Assembly: GCF_029263665.1 (NCBI RefSeq)
Contig: NZ_JAJUFQ010000013.1
Location: forward strand, 46,941 to 110,940
Source of the DNA: Halomonas sp.
Lineage (GTDB): Bacteria > Pseudomonadota > Gammaproteobacteria > Pseudomonadales > Halomonadaceae
Direction: 5' to 3'
DNA: 64,000 nt
A program made the translations under genes and the position numbers. This document shows, piece by piece, positions 27,354 through 37,647 of the stretch (its first letter is position 1; every line of letters begins with the position of its first letter). Under the pieces are notes generated by a model, which searched no databases, was not told the DNA's origin, and saw only the letters and a program-made list of their open reading frames with translations.

Positions 27354-28355
27354 ATGTCGACCCTCTTTTCCCTCCTCAAGGAAGTGGCTGCTCCTGCTAT
27401 TGGCCTAGGCTGCATGAACCTCTCCCATGGTTACGGCAATCCACTGGCAGAGCAGGAGGCGCTGCGCGCCTTGGATGCAGCATTTGACATGGGATATCGT
27501 CACTTCGACACTGCCACGCTCTATGGCGCAACAGCCAATGAGAAGCTGCTGGGCAAGGCCCTGCAGGGCAAGCGTGACCAGGTTCTGCTAGCCAGCAAGT
27601 GTGGCATGGCCATGGACCCAGCACAGGGCAAGAAGGTCATCGATGGCCGACCAGAGACACTCCAGCAACAGTGCGAAGACAGCCTGCGGCGCCTGAATAC
27701 CGATCACCTGGATGTGTATTACCTTCACCGCCTGGATCCACAGGTCACCATCGAAGAAAGCACAGGCGGCCTGGCCCGGCTCGTGGAACAGGGCAAGATT
27801 CGTCATATTGGCCTCTCCGAAATATCCGCCGCCACCCTGCGCCGTGCTCGCTCAGAACATCCTATCGCCGCGGTGCAGAACGAGTACTCCCTGTGGACAC
27901 GCAACCCGGAAATCGGTCTGATCAAGGCCTGCCGCGAAGCCAATACAGCACTGGTCGCCTTCAGCCCTCTGGGCAGAGGTTTCCTGACAGGCACTATCAC
28001 TGACACAGTCAGCTTCGACGATGGTGACATGCGTCGCAACATGCCACGTTTCAGCGCTGACAATTACCCCAGGAATCTCAGTCTGCTGGAAGATTTCAAG
28101 AACGAAGCCCACACCCTCGGAGTGACACCTGGCCAGCTCGCCCTTGCCTGGCTCAGGGCCCAGGGTGACGATATCCTTCCCATTCCCGGTTCACGTTCCA
28201 TCGAACACATGCGTGAAAACCTGGAAGCAGACACGCTCCGCCTGGATGCCGACAGCATCACCCGCATAAACGGCATGCTGACAGTGGAACAGGTCGCGGG
28301 CCCCCGCTACAGCGAAGCCCAGCAGAGGGAAATCGATACAGAGGAATTTGCTTGA
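27354..28355 (+). CDS. Aldo/keto reductase
   Basis: About 333 residues, an (alpha/beta)8 NADPH-dependent reductase of the YajO/IolS-like group. Seen: GLGCMNLSHGYG, catalytic Asp/Tyr in FDTATLYG, Lys in LASKCGM, His in VYYLHRLDP, and the C-terminal nucleotide site ILPIPGSRSIEHM. The start at 27354 follows GAGGA. The upstream in-frame extension would cover the hairpin region. Substrate unknown; no operon partner. Confidence 0.9.
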   Translation: MSTLFSLLKEVAAPAIGLGCMNLSHGYGNPLAEQEALRALDAAFDMGYRHFDTATLYGATANEKLLGKALQGKRDQVLLASKCGMAMDPAQGKKVIDGRPETLQQQCEDSLRRLNTDHLDVYYLHRLDPQVTIEESTGGLARLVEQGKIRHIGLSEISAATLRRARSEHPIAAVQNEYSLWTRNPEIGLIKACREANTALVAFSPLGRGFLTGTITDTVSFDDGDMRRNMPRFSADNYPRNLSLLEDFKNEAHTLGVTPGQLALAWLRAQGDDILPIPGSRSIEHMRENLEADTLRLDADSITRINGMLTVEQVAGPRYSEAQQREIDTEEFA

Positions 28356-28385
28356 CCGTTCCTACGCGGCTTCCCCCCTACTAAG

Positions 28386-29177
28386 CTACTCCTCTCCCTC
28401 CGACGGCTCCTTGGGTGAGCGTCTTGGGTCTGTGCCGACAACTTTCTGGAACGCTTCCATGATATTGATAGGGAGTGGCACCACGATGGTGGAAGCATTC
28501 TTGTTGCTCATGTCGCTCATGGTCTGCAGGTAGCGCAACTGCAAGGCAGCCGGGTTCTCCGACATGATATTGGCGGCCTCGACCAGTTTCTTCGAGGCCT
28601 GCAACTCGCCTTCGGCATGGATCACCTTGGCGCGCCGCTCACGTTCGGCTTCTGCCTGCCGGGCAATGGCACGAATCATGCTGTCGTCAAGGTCGACATG
28701 CTTGATCTCGACATTGGCCACCTTGATGCCCCAGCTTTCTGCCGAGGTATCGATGATTTCCTGGATATCGTCATTGAGTCTGTCTCGTTCTGAAAGCATC
28801 TCGTCCAGGTCATGCTTGCCCAGCACGGAACGTAGCGTGGTCTGGGCCAATTGGCTGGTAGCATTGACAAAGTGCTCTACCTGGATGATGGCCTTTTCCG
28901 GGTCCACGACCCGGAAATACAGCACCGCATTGACCTTGACCGTGACATTGTCCCGGGAAATCACATCCTGCTCGGGGACATCCATGGTGATGACCCGCAG
29001 GTCCACCACCTGCATCCTTTGAATGGCTGGGATGATGATCACCAATCCCGGTCCCTTGACGGCCTGGAAGCGGCCCAGGAAGAACACCACGCCACGCTTG
29101 TACTCTGGCAGGATACGAATCGCAGCTGCCAGCAGCAGCAAGACCAGAACGAGGGGGACAAGATAGGAAAAGATCAT
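28386..29177 (-). CDS. SPFH-domain protein (slipin/stomatin-like)
   Basis: 263 residues: N-terminal membrane hairpin ([17 protein letters not shown]), then the SPFH core ([21 protein letters not shown]...[23 protein letters not shown]) and a coiled-coil tail ([19 protein letters not shown]). Partner of NfeD; the ATG overlaps the nfeD stop by four bases. Such pairs organise membrane microdomains and may control quality of membrane proteins. Confidence 0.92.
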   Translation of the reverse strand: MIFSYLVPLVLVLLLLAAAIRILPEYKRGVVFFLGRFQAVKGPGLVIIIPAIQRMQVVDLRVITMDVPEQDVISRDNVTVKVNAVLYFRVVDPEKAIIQVEHFVNATSQLAQTTLRSVLGKHDLDEMLSERDRLNDDIQEIIDTSAESWGIKVANVEIKHVDLDDSMIRAIARQAEAERERRAKVIHAEGELQASKKLVEAANIMSENPAALQLRYLQTMSDMSNKNASTIVVPLPINIMEAFQKVVGTDPRRSPKEPSEGEE

Positions 29178-30700
29178 GGTGCATTCTCCTCGTCATTGTC
29201 GGCCAGTGACTCCACCGGCTCGACCACTACAGTGAGTCCATCTACACCGACCACTTTCACGATTTGGTCGCGGCACAAGGCATGGTCACTACGCGCATTC
29301 CATCGCTCGCCATGCAAGCGCACATGTCCCTTGCCCTGGAAGTCGTCGAGTACCTGGGCCTCACTTCCCAGCAACTCTTCCTGCCCAGTGCGCACACGGC
29401 TCCGGCGCAGTCCCCAGAAACGTGTCACCACCCACAGCATGATTCCTGCCGCTACCAGGGCCACACCACCAATCAACGGTATGGATATGTTCAGCGTATC
29501 TGCATCCATCAGCATCACCGATCCGATCACGAAGGCAATGATCCCGCCGATCCCGAGTATCCCGAAACTGGGCATCATGGCCTCGCCGACGATCAGCCCC
29601 ATCCCCACTACAATGAGCGCTAATCCAGCATAGTTGACAGGTAGTACCTGGAAAGCAAAGAGCGCCAGCAGCAGCGAGATGATGCCGATGGTGCCAGGTA
29701 CCAGGCTACCGGGGTTGGAAAGCTCGAAGATCAGGCCATAGAAGCCAATGATCATCAGGAAGTAGGCCACATTGGGATTAGTGATCACCGCCAGTAGCTG
29801 AGTTCGCCAATCCGGATCGAAGTACTGAATGGCAAGATCCCCGGTGGACAGGGTGCGCTTGCCATCGGCCATGACCACTTCCCGACCATCGATCTGGGTA
29901 AACAGATCGTCGATATCCCGCGCCACGACTTCGATGACGTTCTGCTCCAATGCCTCACTGGCAGTGAGATTATGGGCTTCGCGCACCGCATCCTCAGCCC
30001 ACTCAGCGTTACGACCATGACGCTCGGCCAGGGAACGGATATAGGACACAGCATCCTCGAGTACCTTGCGCTCCATGGCGGTGTCGCCGCGGCGCTTTTC
30101 AGGCTGTTCTGACGCTTCCTGCTTTCCATTCTCGCCCTGCTCCGCCTCTGTCGCAGGCTTGGATTCGTCATTGTCAGGCTGTTTTTCGGATGCTTCATCC
30201 TGTGCCGGATCATCCTTGGGAGACTCGGGTTCATCATCGAGTCCCGGCAAACCACCACCGCCAAGTTGGACCGGCGTCGCCGAGCCCAGGTGAGTGGCAG
30301 GCGCCATGGCCGCCACATGACTGGCATAGATCAGATAAGTCCCCGCACTGGCCGCCCGAGCACCTTCCGGAGCGACATACACCACCACCGGTACCGGTGA
30401 GGCCAGCATGGCACTGATCATGTCACGCATCGAAGAATCCAGCCCACCAGGCGTATCGAGGCGCAGTACCGCCACCTCGGCACCACTTTCCGCAGCCATT
30501 TCCAGGCCGCGCTGAAAGTAGTCACTGGTCGCCGGACCAATGATGTCAGCAAGAGTCATGACCAGGGCAGAGCCCCGCTCCTGCTGATCCATATGCTGTT
30601 GGGCCAGGGCATTCCAGCCCAGAAAAGCACCCAGCAGCAGACACACCAGACTCAGCCAAGTGGTGGGGTGATATGGAGAACGCCTGCGCTTGCCAATCAT
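29174..30700 (-). CDS. NfeD-family membrane serine protease
   Basis: About 508 residues. Signal/anchor near the N-terminus, ClpP-like protease domain ([18 protein letters not shown]; nucleophile Ser in RAASAGTY), several membrane helices, and a C-terminal OB (NfeD) domain. Between them, around residues 160-210, is a Glu/Asp/Gln-rich, low-complexity linker inside the protease region. The ATG at 30700 has GAGG upstream; an in-frame TTG at 30718 is less likely. It cleaves stomatin partners in characterised archaeal relatives. Confidence 0.88.
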   Translation of the reverse strand: MIGKRRRSPYHPTTWLSLVCLLLGAFLGWNALAQQHMDQQERGSALVMTLADIIGPATSDYFQRGLEMAAESGAEVAVLRLDTPGGLDSSMRDMISAMLASPVPVVVYVAPEGARAASAGTYLIYASHVAAMAPATHLGSATPVQLGGGGLPGLDDEPESPKDDPAQDEASEKQPDNDESKPATEAEQGENGKQEASEQPEKRRGDTAMERKVLEDAVSYIRSLAERHGRNAEWAEDAVREAHNLTASEALEQNVIEVVARDIDDLFTQIDGREVVMADGKRTLSTGDLAIQYFDPDWRTQLLAVITNPNVAYFLMIIGFYGLIFELSNPGSLVPGTIGIISLLLALFAFQVLPVNYAGLALIVVGMGLIVGEAMMPSFGILGIGGIIAFVIGSVMLMDADTLNISIPLIGGVALVAAGIMLWVVTRFWGLRRSRVRTGQEELLGSEAQVLDDFQGKGHVRLHGERWNARSDHALCRDQIVKVVGVDGLTVVVEPVESLADNDEENAP

Positions 30701-30908
30701 GACGTCGCGCCTCGGCAAATTGATTCATTCGCGATGGAAGCGCAGGAAAGCACTCAGCCCATGTTCCATTGCGACCATCAGGTCTTATGTATCAGTGTAG
30801 ATCTCATCGCGAAAAGTGTTCTTGGTATGCGCATTTACTGTCCACAATCTTGATGTCTATCAAAAACCTTTATCCCCTCTGCTTCTGCACCTCTTCCCCC
30901 TGTCAGAC

Positions 30909-31481
30909 TCAAAATGACGCCGGTGTAATGAACCAGATGGCAATAGTGTCGCCATCACTGGCATTCCGATGTGAATGCCGTTCCGTACTCTTGAAGGAAA
31001 GACAGTCGCCTTCATCCAGAACAAACTCTTCCCCAGACACGATCAGCACCAACCGCCCCTGCAGTACCGTGACCGCTTCGTGCCCTTTGTGCGAATAAGG
31101 CTCACTCTTTGTACCAGGCGGATAGACCGAATAGATCACTTCGAGATTGTTATTGCTGCGGGGCGTCAGCAACTGATCAACGATGCCATCTTCGTACTCA
31201 ATGGAGATACGTTGGTCTTTCTTCACCAGCTTTTCGGGGGAACGACTATCCGCCTTTCCCGCTTTTCCCGGAGGATCCGAGAACAGCCATTGCATGGTAA
31301 CGCCCAACGCCTGGGCGATTGACACCAGAGAGCCGATGGATGGCTGGCTGATACCCCGCTCGATCTGACTCAGGTATCCCTGCGACAGCCCTGTCCGCTG
31401 GGATAGCTGCCCCAGGGTCAGCCCTTTCAACTTGCGCAGGCTACGGATGCGAGCGCCTTGCAGCTCAGTGCTTTTCGCCAT
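30909..31481 (-). CDS. XRE-type regulator with C-terminal cupin
   Basis: 190 residues: Cro/C1-type HTH (LRKLKGLTLGQLSQRTGLSQ, YLSQIERGISQPS) and a cupin domain (HKGHEAVTVLQGRLVLIVSGEE). This architecture is common in regulators of polyamine, amino acid and osmolyte catabolism (PuuR-like). It is divergent from the symporter-demethylase operon and faces a dyad at 31594-31621. Confidence 0.92.
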   Translation of the reverse strand: MAKSTELQGARIRSLRKLKGLTLGQLSQRTGLSQGYLSQIERGISQPSIGSLVSIAQALGVTMQWLFSDPPGKAGKADSRSPEKLVKKDQRISIEYEDGIVDQLLTPRSNNNLEVIYSVYPPGTKSEPYSHKGHEAVTVLQGRLVLIVSGEEFVLDEGDCLSFKSTERHSHRNASDGDTIAIWFITPASF

Positions 31482-31561
31482 TCTTCACCTTATGCATTGA
31501 AGTACCTGCCCCACGTCTTGAAAGCCAAGAGTCTGACATAGCTGGATAAAAAATCTCTACA

Positions 31562-31621
31562 AGTGAATTTCCAACTAAAGTTAAATCGCTGACAGTGAAA
31601 TTTATAGTGTAAAAATTCACT
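31562..31621. promoter_or_regulatory. Operator candidate for the XRE-cupin regulator
   Basis: AGTGAAATTT (31594-31603) and AAAATTCACT (31612-31621) form an imperfect dyad with one mismatch and eight-base spacer. A further half-site AGTGAATTT begins at 31562. The sites sit between the divergent regulator and symporter genes, about 80 bases from both starts. Confidence 0.55.
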
Positions 31622-31703
31622 AAAAGCTTAACGTCAGAATACTCAACGCGCCACTCGCTCATCCAAATCTCGCCCATCATCCAACTACTACAAAGGCAGA
31701 CTG

Positions 31704-33500
31704 ATGAACATCTACTTCTGGGGGTTACTCGCCAGCCTCATTGTCTATCTGTTGGTCGGCAATTATGCCGGTCGCAAGGTCCAGGGACTGGACGACTACT
31801 ATGTCGCGGGTCGTCGTGCGCCAACCCTGCTGATTGTCGGTACGCTTGTCGCCAGCTTTCTCAGCACCAATGCCTTTCTTGCGGAAACCGGCTTTGCCTA
31901 TGATGGTTACGCTTTTCTGATGCTCGCTCTGGTCGCAGTGAACACCAGCGGCTACGTCATTGGAGCACTGTTCTTCGGACGCTTCGTCCGGCGTAGCAAG
32001 TCATTGACCATTCCAGAGTTCTTCTCCCGGCGCTTTCATTCCAAGGCCATGCAGAGATTGGCCGGTGTTACCACGGTTATCGGCTTGACAGCCTACCTCC
32101 TCGCCGTCACTCAGGGCGGCTCCATCCTGATTTCCGATGTTGCAGAAATCCCTTATGGCCTGGCCCTGATCCTGGTCTGGCTAGGTTATATGCTGTTCAC
32201 GCTCTATTCGGGATCACGGGGTGTCGTGCTGACTGACACCATCATGTTCCTGCTCTTCACACTGGTATCGATCATCGCTCTGCCCTATCTGCTTGGCGAG
32301 GATGGAAGCTGGTTCTCGACGCTGGCTGACCTGGCCAACTTCGAGCCCAAACCCGGCATCATTGCCTGGCATGGCCTGAGTGGCGAAGGTGCCTACTGGG
32401 CATCCGGTCGAGAATCACTTATCTGGGCCTTGGTTCTCGGGGCTTCCTGGTCACTGGTACTGGCAGTGAGTCCATGGCAGACCAGTCGTTATCTCATGGC
32501 CAGAAGCGAGCATGTGGTCATGCGCTCGGCCTGCATTTCAGGGCTGGTACTGGCCATTCTGTATGTCGTGCTGATGTTCGGTGGTGCCGCCATCAATCTG
32601 GTCAATCCAGAGATAACTCCCTCAGAAAGAGCCATGGTGTGGGCCGCCATGAACATGATGCCAACATTCCTTGGCACCCTGCTGATCGCCGGCATCATGG
32701 CGGCGGCATTGTCATCCTGCTCGACGTTCCTGTCATTGATCGGGTTCAGCGTATCCAATGACATTCTCAGAACATCGAAGCAGGATGAGCAGAAGTCGCT
32801 GCGCCTGAGTCGCCTCATCATGTTGTGCGCCGCTTCCATCAGTCTGCTGCTGGCGTATTTCCAGCCTCCCGCTGTGATGTGGATCACCTATTTCGCAGGA
32901 ACGCTGTTCGCCTCATCTTGGGGGCCAGTGGCCTTTGCCTCCATCTGGAGCCGCAATGTCAGCGCACCAGCGGCCTTCATCGGCATGGCCACCGGCTTCG
33001 TGGTCAATATCGCTGCCAAGCTGCTGGATCAGGCCGGGATAGTGTCGCTACCGGTATATCTAGACCCGTTCATTCTGGGCTTCGTCGCCAATCTGGCGTG
33101 TCTGGTCGTCGTATCGTCGCTGACAACACCGCATCCCGCAGCCCAGGCCTATTTCGACGCACTGCATCAGACTCCCATCGAAGAGCTTGACTCGACCGAG
33201 CTGAAAAAGACGCTCGCATGGCCCCTAGTGGTGATCCTTGCCGGGATTGCCATCAGCATCCTGCTGGTGACGTTCTATGCCCTCCCCTATGCCGCTGCTC
33301 GGGGGCACGCCTTCCACTTGCTTAGCGGTGAATCCCTGTTGTCCATCGGCTATGGCCTGTCCGTATGCGGTGTTGGGCTGCTCGCCTTCTGGTACATCCG
33401 GCGTGCCTATGGCCGCAGAGCACTTGATTCATTGCAGGGCAAGGCGCCTTCACAGTCTCAGCACACTGCGCCGTCTTCTCCGAACGAGGTCCGCCAATGA
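31704..33500 (+). CDS. Sodium:solute symporter (SSS family)
   Basis: 598 residues with about 13 membrane helices: DDYYVAGRRAPTLL near the N-terminus, FLSTNAFLAETG, PWQTSRYLMAR, and ALSSCSTFLSLIGFSVSNDIL (Na2-site region). The extra C-terminal segment is typical of the larger SSS members. It overlaps the demethylase gene by four bases, so transport and breakdown of the same compound are likely coupled. Confidence 0.93.
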   Translation: MNIYFWGLLASLIVYLLVGNYAGRKVQGLDDYYVAGRRAPTLLIVGTLVASFLSTNAFLAETGFAYDGYAFLMLALVAVNTSGYVIGALFFGRFVRRSKSLTIPEFFSRRFHSKAMQRLAGVTTVIGLTAYLLAVTQGGSILISDVAEIPYGLALILVWLGYMLFTLYSGSRGVVLTDTIMFLLFTLVSIIALPYLLGEDGSWFSTLADLANFEPKPGIIAWHGLSGEGAYWASGRESLIWALVLGASWSLVLAVSPWQTSRYLMARSEHVVMRSACISGLVLAILYVVLMFGGAAINLVNPEITPSERAMVWAAMNMMPTFLGTLLIAGIMAAALSSCSTFLSLIGFSVSNDILRTSKQDEQKSLRLSRLIMLCAASISLLLAYFQPPAVMWITYFAGTLFASSWGPVAFASIWSRNVSAPAAFIGMATGFVVNIAAKLLDQAGIVSLPVYLDPFILGFVANLACLVVVSSLTTPHPAAQAYFDALHQTPIEELDSTELKKTLAWPLVVILAGIAISILLVTFYALPYAAARGHAFHLLSGESLLSIGYGLSVCGVGLLAFWYIRRAYGRRALDSLQGKAPSQSQHTAPSSPNEVRQ

Positions 33501-35458
33501 GCCAGCATGAGCTTTTTCCACACCTGATGTCGCCGCTATCAATCGGGCAACACCAGATCGCCAACCGTATCGTCTTCACTGGCCATGATACCTGCCTGCC
33601 AGAGGACGGCATGGTCAACGATGCACTGATTGCCTATCTTGAGCAGCGCGCTCGATATGGCACTGGCTTGATCGTTCTTCAAGTATCCGGGGTTGATGAA
33701 ACCGCCCGCTACACATCCCACCTGTTGATGGCCAATGACGATCGCTGTATCCCCGGCTATCGCCGCCTCGCCCAGGCGTGCCAGCAGCATGGCAGCGTGG
33801 TCTTCGCACAATTGTTTCATCCAGGACGCGAGATCATGGAATCCGCCGACGGCTTGAAGCCCGTGGCCTATTCTGCTTCCTCGGTTCCACAAGAGCGCTT
33901 TCGCGTCATGCCAAGAGCGCTGACACGGCAGCGGATTCAAGACATCATTGCCAGCTTCGCCGCTGCTGCGCGCCGCATGCATACGGCAGGCATTCAGGGT
34001 GTCGAGATCCTTGCCAGTCACGGCTACCTGCCAGCGCAATTTCTCAGCCCACTGGTCAATCAGCGTGATGACGAATATGGCGGAAGCTTCATCAATCGTG
34101 TGCGATTTGTAGAGCAGATCATCGATGCCATTCGCGCTGAAACCGGAACACAGCTGGCCATAGGGTTGCGCATCTCCTGCGATGAACGCGATGAACAAGG
34201 CATGGGCAGTGATGAGGCCATCGCTACCTTGCAGCATCTGCAGGACAAGCTCGACTATGCCAGTATCGTTGCCGGGACTTCCGCTTCGCTGGGAGGCTCC
34301 GTGCATATCGTGCCCCCCATGATCTATGACGCTGCCTATCTTGGCGATGAATCCCGGCAACTGAGGACCGGGTTGCAGTTGCCGATCATACTCACCGGGA
34401 GAATCAATCAGCCCCATGAAGCAGAGCATGTGATTCGCTCCGGGGCAGCCGACATGTGTGGCATGACACGGGCTCTGATCTGCGACCCCGCCATGCCAAC
34501 CAAGGCCCGCCATGGTGATAGTGATGGCATTCGCGCCTGCATCGGCTGCAATCAGGCATGCATTGGCCACTTTCATCGTGGACTGCCTATTTCCTGCATC
34601 CAGTATCCTGAGTCGGGCAGAGAACTGCGCTATCGCAACATCGGTATCAGCGCTACGCCTCAACGTATCGCCGTGCTCGGGGGCGGGCCCGCAGGAATGA
34701 AGGCCGCCGTCACCGCCTCCACACGAGGCCATCAGGTCACCCTGTTCGAGGCTTCCCCGCGGCTTGGTGGACAAGCCAACCTGGCCCAGCTCCTGCCGGG
34801 CCGAAGTGAGTTTGGCGGACTTGTCACCAACCTCATCGAAGAACTCAAGCGCAGCGAGGTCGAGATCGTGACCCAGCGCAGAGAATCCCCACCGACACTG
34901 CTGGAGAAAGGCTTTGATCATGTCTTGGTAGCCACGGGAGCATCAGCCTACCACCCTCCTGTCGAACGCATGGGAGAACTTCCCATCAGCCAGGCCACAC
35001 AGCTGTTGGGCAGCCAGCCGCTACCAGGCGGCCATATTGTGGTCTATGACACCCAAGGCGACTGGATCGGAGTCGGTATCGCCGAACTTCTGGCCCGGCA
35101 AGGAGCTCGCGTCACTCTGGCTGTCAATGGCCTGCATGCAGGAGAGGCCCTGCAAAGTTATGTACGGGATTCCACTGCCGCCCGACTGCACAACCTGGGC
35201 ATCCAGGTAAAAACGTATGCCCGAGTATTCGGAGTGGACGACGACAGCGTCTATCTCTATCACACCGCTGGCGGTGAGCCGATGGTCATCGACAGTGTCG
35301 ATCATCTGGTGCTGGCGTGTGGAGGCTCGCCCAGTGTCAGTACGCAAGATGAGGCGCAATGGTCAGGCTTGCCCATTACCATGATCGGAGACTGCCTCGT
35401 TCCAAGAAGCGCCGAAGAAGCCATCTATGATGGCTTGAAAGCCGCCATGGCGCTGTAA
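33497..35458 (+). CDS. OYE-type FMN / [4Fe-4S] / FAD demethylase-like oxidoreductase
   Basis: 653 residues: N-terminal FMN TIM barrel of the old-yellow-enzyme type (PLSIGQHQIANRIVFTGHD; VEILASHGYLPAQFLSP), a [4Fe-4S] motif C-x2-C-x3-C-x11-C starting CIGCNQAC, and a C-terminal FAD/NAD domain (AVLGGGPAGMKAAV). This layout is shared by 2,4-dienoyl-CoA reductase, trimethylamine dehydrogenase and methylated-amine demethylases such as the dimethylglycine (DgcA) and N-methylproline (StcD) types. Operon with a sodium symporter, near a PuuR-like regulator and an amino acid importer, favours an amine demethylase role. Exact substrate unknown. Confidence 0.88.
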   Translation: MSQHELFPHLMSPLSIGQHQIANRIVFTGHDTCLPEDGMVNDALIAYLEQRARYGTGLIVLQVSGVDETARYTSHLLMANDDRCIPGYRRLAQACQQHGSVVFAQLFHPGREIMESADGLKPVAYSASSVPQERFRVMPRALTRQRIQDIIASFAAAARRMHTAGIQGVEILASHGYLPAQFLSPLVNQRDDEYGGSFINRVRFVEQIIDAIRAETGTQLAIGLRISCDERDEQGMGSDEAIATLQHLQDKLDYASIVAGTSASLGGSVHIVPPMIYDAAYLGDESRQLRTGLQLPIILTGRINQPHEAEHVIRSGAADMCGMTRALICDPAMPTKARHGDSDGIRACIGCNQACIGHFHRGLPISCIQYPESGRELRYRNIGISATPQRIAVLGGGPAGMKAAVTASTRGHQVTLFEASPRLGGQANLAQLLPGRSEFGGLVTNLIEELKRSEVEIVTQRRESPPTLLEKGFDHVLVATGASAYHPPVERMGELPISQATQLLGSQPLPGGHIVVYDTQGDWIGVGIAELLARQGARVTLAVNGLHAGEALQSYVRDSTAARLHNLGIQVKTYARVFGVDDDSVYLYHTAGGEPMVIDSVDHLVLACGGSPSVSTQDEAQWSGLPITMIGDCLVPRSAEEAIYDGLKAAMAL

Positions 35459-35473
35459 CGTTGCCCCGCTTCA

Positions 35474-36145
35474 TCAACCATGGGTGGTGACGCCGGGAAC
35501 GTAGGTCCTGCGTTCCACCCATCCCAGCAAGCTGGCAACACTGGACGTGAGGATCAGGTAGACCAGACCCGCCCACAGAAACACCTGGAAGAAATCCAAG
35601 GTCCTGGAGCCGATATCCTGGGCAATGGCGGTGATCTCGACGACACCGATGGTATAGGCAATCGAGGTGAACTTGAGCTCGATGATCGCTTCATTGGACC
35701 ATTGCGGAATCACCCGCCGCAGCGCCTGTGGCAGCATGATGTAGCGGATTGCCTGCCACTGGCTCATGCCACAGGCACGAGCCGCTATCAGTTGCCCCTT
35801 GGGCACCGACAGCACCGAGCCACGAAAGTATTCGGCCTGATAGGCGGCACTGTTGAGGGTGATGGCAATGACTGCCGCAGTGAAAGCATCAAACACGATG
35901 CCGACATGCGGCAGCCCGAGATAGATGAAGAACATCTGCACCAACATTGGTGTACCACGGAACAGTTCGATATATACCGTACTGAGCCAATAGCAGAATC
36001 GATTGCCATACACTCGTGCCCAGCACAGGATCAGTCCCAATACACAACCCAGGCTGATGGCAATTGCCCACAGGGCCAACGTCACCGGGACGCCTTCCAG
36101 AATGCGAGGCAGCCACTCGATACCAAAACGAATGAAATCCAGCAT
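35474..36145 (-). CDS. Polar amino acid ABC permease (HisM/GltK-like)
   Basis: About 223 residues, five membrane helices, with the EAA loop segment (AARACGMSQWQAIRYIMLPQALRRVIPQW). The start at 36145 (MLDFIRFGIEWLPRIL) fits the family, and an alternative at 36157 adds four residues. It follows the ATPase gene directly. Inner-membrane component of the importer encoded 35.5-38.5 kb. It is convergent with the demethylase gene. Confidence 0.9.
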   Translation of the reverse strand: MLDFIRFGIEWLPRILEGVPVTLALWAIAISLGCVLGLILCWARVYGNRFCYWLSTVYIELFRGTPMLVQMFFIYLGLPHVGIVFDAFTAAVIAITLNSAAYQAEYFRGSVLSVPKGQLIAARACGMSQWQAIRYIMLPQALRRVIPQWSNEAIIELKFTSIAYTIGVVEITAIAQDIGSRTLDFFQVFLWAGLVYLILTSSVASLLGWVERRTYVPGVTTHG

Positions 36146-36149
36146 TGGC

Positions 36150-36890
36150 TCACCCATGCTCTGCAATGACATTGAGAAAAGCGCGGGTACGCTCACTGGC
36201 CGCATGACTGAAGAGATTGCCAGGAGGCCCCTGCTCAACGATATGGCCGTTCTCCATGAAAATGAGCTCATCGGCGGCCTGCCTGGCAAAACTCATCTCA
36301 TGAGTGACTACCACCATGGTCATGCCATCGCGCGCCAATTGCTGCATGACCCGTATCACTTCATTGGTCAGCTCAGGATCAAGCGCAGAAGTCGGTTCAT
36401 CGAACAGCAGCACATCAGGATCCATGGCCAATGCCCGGGCGATCGATACACGTTGCTGTTGGCCTCCGGAAAGCTCTGCCGGATAGGCTGCCGCCTTGTC
36501 ACCCAGCCCCACTCGCGCGAGTTCCTGCTGTGCACGCTGCGTTGCTGTTTCGCGATCAATGCCACTGACCTTGATCTGGCAGATTCTGACGTTGTCGAGC
36601 ACCGTCAGATGCGAGAACAGATTGAAGTCCTGAAATACGAACCCCATGCGAGCGCGCATGGCATCGATATTGCCTTCCCGCACTTCCTCCCCCGAGAGGA
36701 AGATGCGACCTGCATCAGGCCTTGTCAGGTAATTGATACATCGCAACAACGTACTCTTTCCTGAGCCAGAAGGGCCGATGAGGACCTTGGTCTCTCCCTT
36801 GCGCAAGCCAAAGCCGATGCCCTTCAACACCTCCAGGCCATCGTAGCTCTTCGTTACGCCCTGCACGTCCAGGATCAAGTCGTCAGTCAT
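36150..36890 (-). CDS. Polar amino acid ABC importer ATPase (GlnQ-like)
   Basis: 246 residues: Walker A GPSGSGKSTLL, Q-loop FVFQDFNLFSH, signature LSGGQQQRVSIARAL, Walker B VLLFDEPTSALDPEL, switch VVVTHEM. These match the HisP/GlnQ subfamily. Middle of a permease-ATPase-permease-binding-protein cluster on the minus strand. Confidence 0.94.
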   Translation of the reverse strand: MTDDLILDVQGVTKSYDGLEVLKGIGFGLRKGETKVLIGPSGSGKSTLLRCINYLTRPDAGRIFLSGEEVREGNIDAMRARMGFVFQDFNLFSHLTVLDNVRICQIKVSGIDRETATQRAQQELARVGLGDKAAAYPAELSGGQQQRVSIARALAMDPDVLLFDEPTSALDPELTNEVIRVMQQLARDGMTMVVVTHEMSFARQAADELIFMENGHIVEQGPPGNLFSHAASERTRAFLNVIAEHG

Positions 36891-36908
36891 TGCAGCCTAT
36901 CTCTTGTC

Positions 36909-37577
36909 TTATTTTTCAAAACCAGGCACCGCCAACTTGCGTTCATAGGCGTAGAGCAGGCTGTTACCTGCCCGATTGAGGACAAAGTAGAGCAACGCCA
37001 CCACGGCAAACACGATGAGCACATTGCCTTGGGTGCTGGTAATGATGTAGTGAGCCTGGCGGGTCAGTTCCACGACACCGATGACATAGGCCAGCGAGGT
37101 TTCCTTGATCTCGGAGGAAAACTCATTGGTCCACGGGCCGATGGCGTGTCTCGCCGCCTGTGGGAAGATGATATGGCGTATCGCCTTGGCCTTGGACATT
37201 CCCATGGCCCTGGCAGCCATCATCTGACCGGCGGGTACCGATTGGAACGCACTGCGAAATATCTGCGACTGGTAGGCGGCCGAGCGCAACCCCATCGCCA
37301 GAATGGCCGCAGCAAACGCCGAAATGTCATAGACCCCGGAAATACCGTAATAGAAGATGAACAGCATGATGATGATCGGCACACCACGAAACACGCGTTC
37401 ATACAGCAACAAGGGCCACTGCAATAACCGTGTTTTCGGACCATAGAGCTGTAACAGGCAGATGCTCATTCCCAGCACAAAGCCGATCACCAGGAGGGCA
37501 GCCAGCAGCACGATAGCGACGCCCAACCCTTTCAGTAGAAAGGGAAAGTCACGTATCAAGACATCATAGATATCCAT
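36909..37577 (-). CDS. Polar amino acid ABC permease (HisQ/GltJ-like)
   Basis: 222 residues. EAA loop AARAMGMSKAKAIRHIIFPQAARHAIGPW and the N-terminal LLKGLGVAIVLLAALLVIG are typical of heterodimeric HisQM-type permeases. Pairs with the permease at 35474-36145. Confidence 0.9.
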   Translation of the reverse strand: MDIYDVLIRDFPFLLKGLGVAIVLLAALLVIGFVLGMSICLLQLYGPKTRLLQWPLLLYERVFRGVPIIIMLFIFYYGISGVYDISAFAAAILAMGLRSAAYQSQIFRSAFQSVPAGQMMAARAMGMSKAKAIRHIIFPQAARHAIGPWTNEFSSEIKETSLAYVIGVVELTRQAHYIITSTQGNVLIVFAVVALLYFVLNRAGNSLLYAYERKLAVPGFEK

Positions 37578-37647
37578 ACGCCTCCTCGGGATCTGGAAAC
37601 AACGATGGGGTAAGCAGAATGGGAAGATTCTGCCCCTTCACATCCTT

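Noticed and set aside
33539..34921. 460-residue minus-strand ORF opposite the demethylase gene
   Set aside because: The plus-strand frame has clear FMN, Fe-S and FAD motifs; the opposite frame has none.
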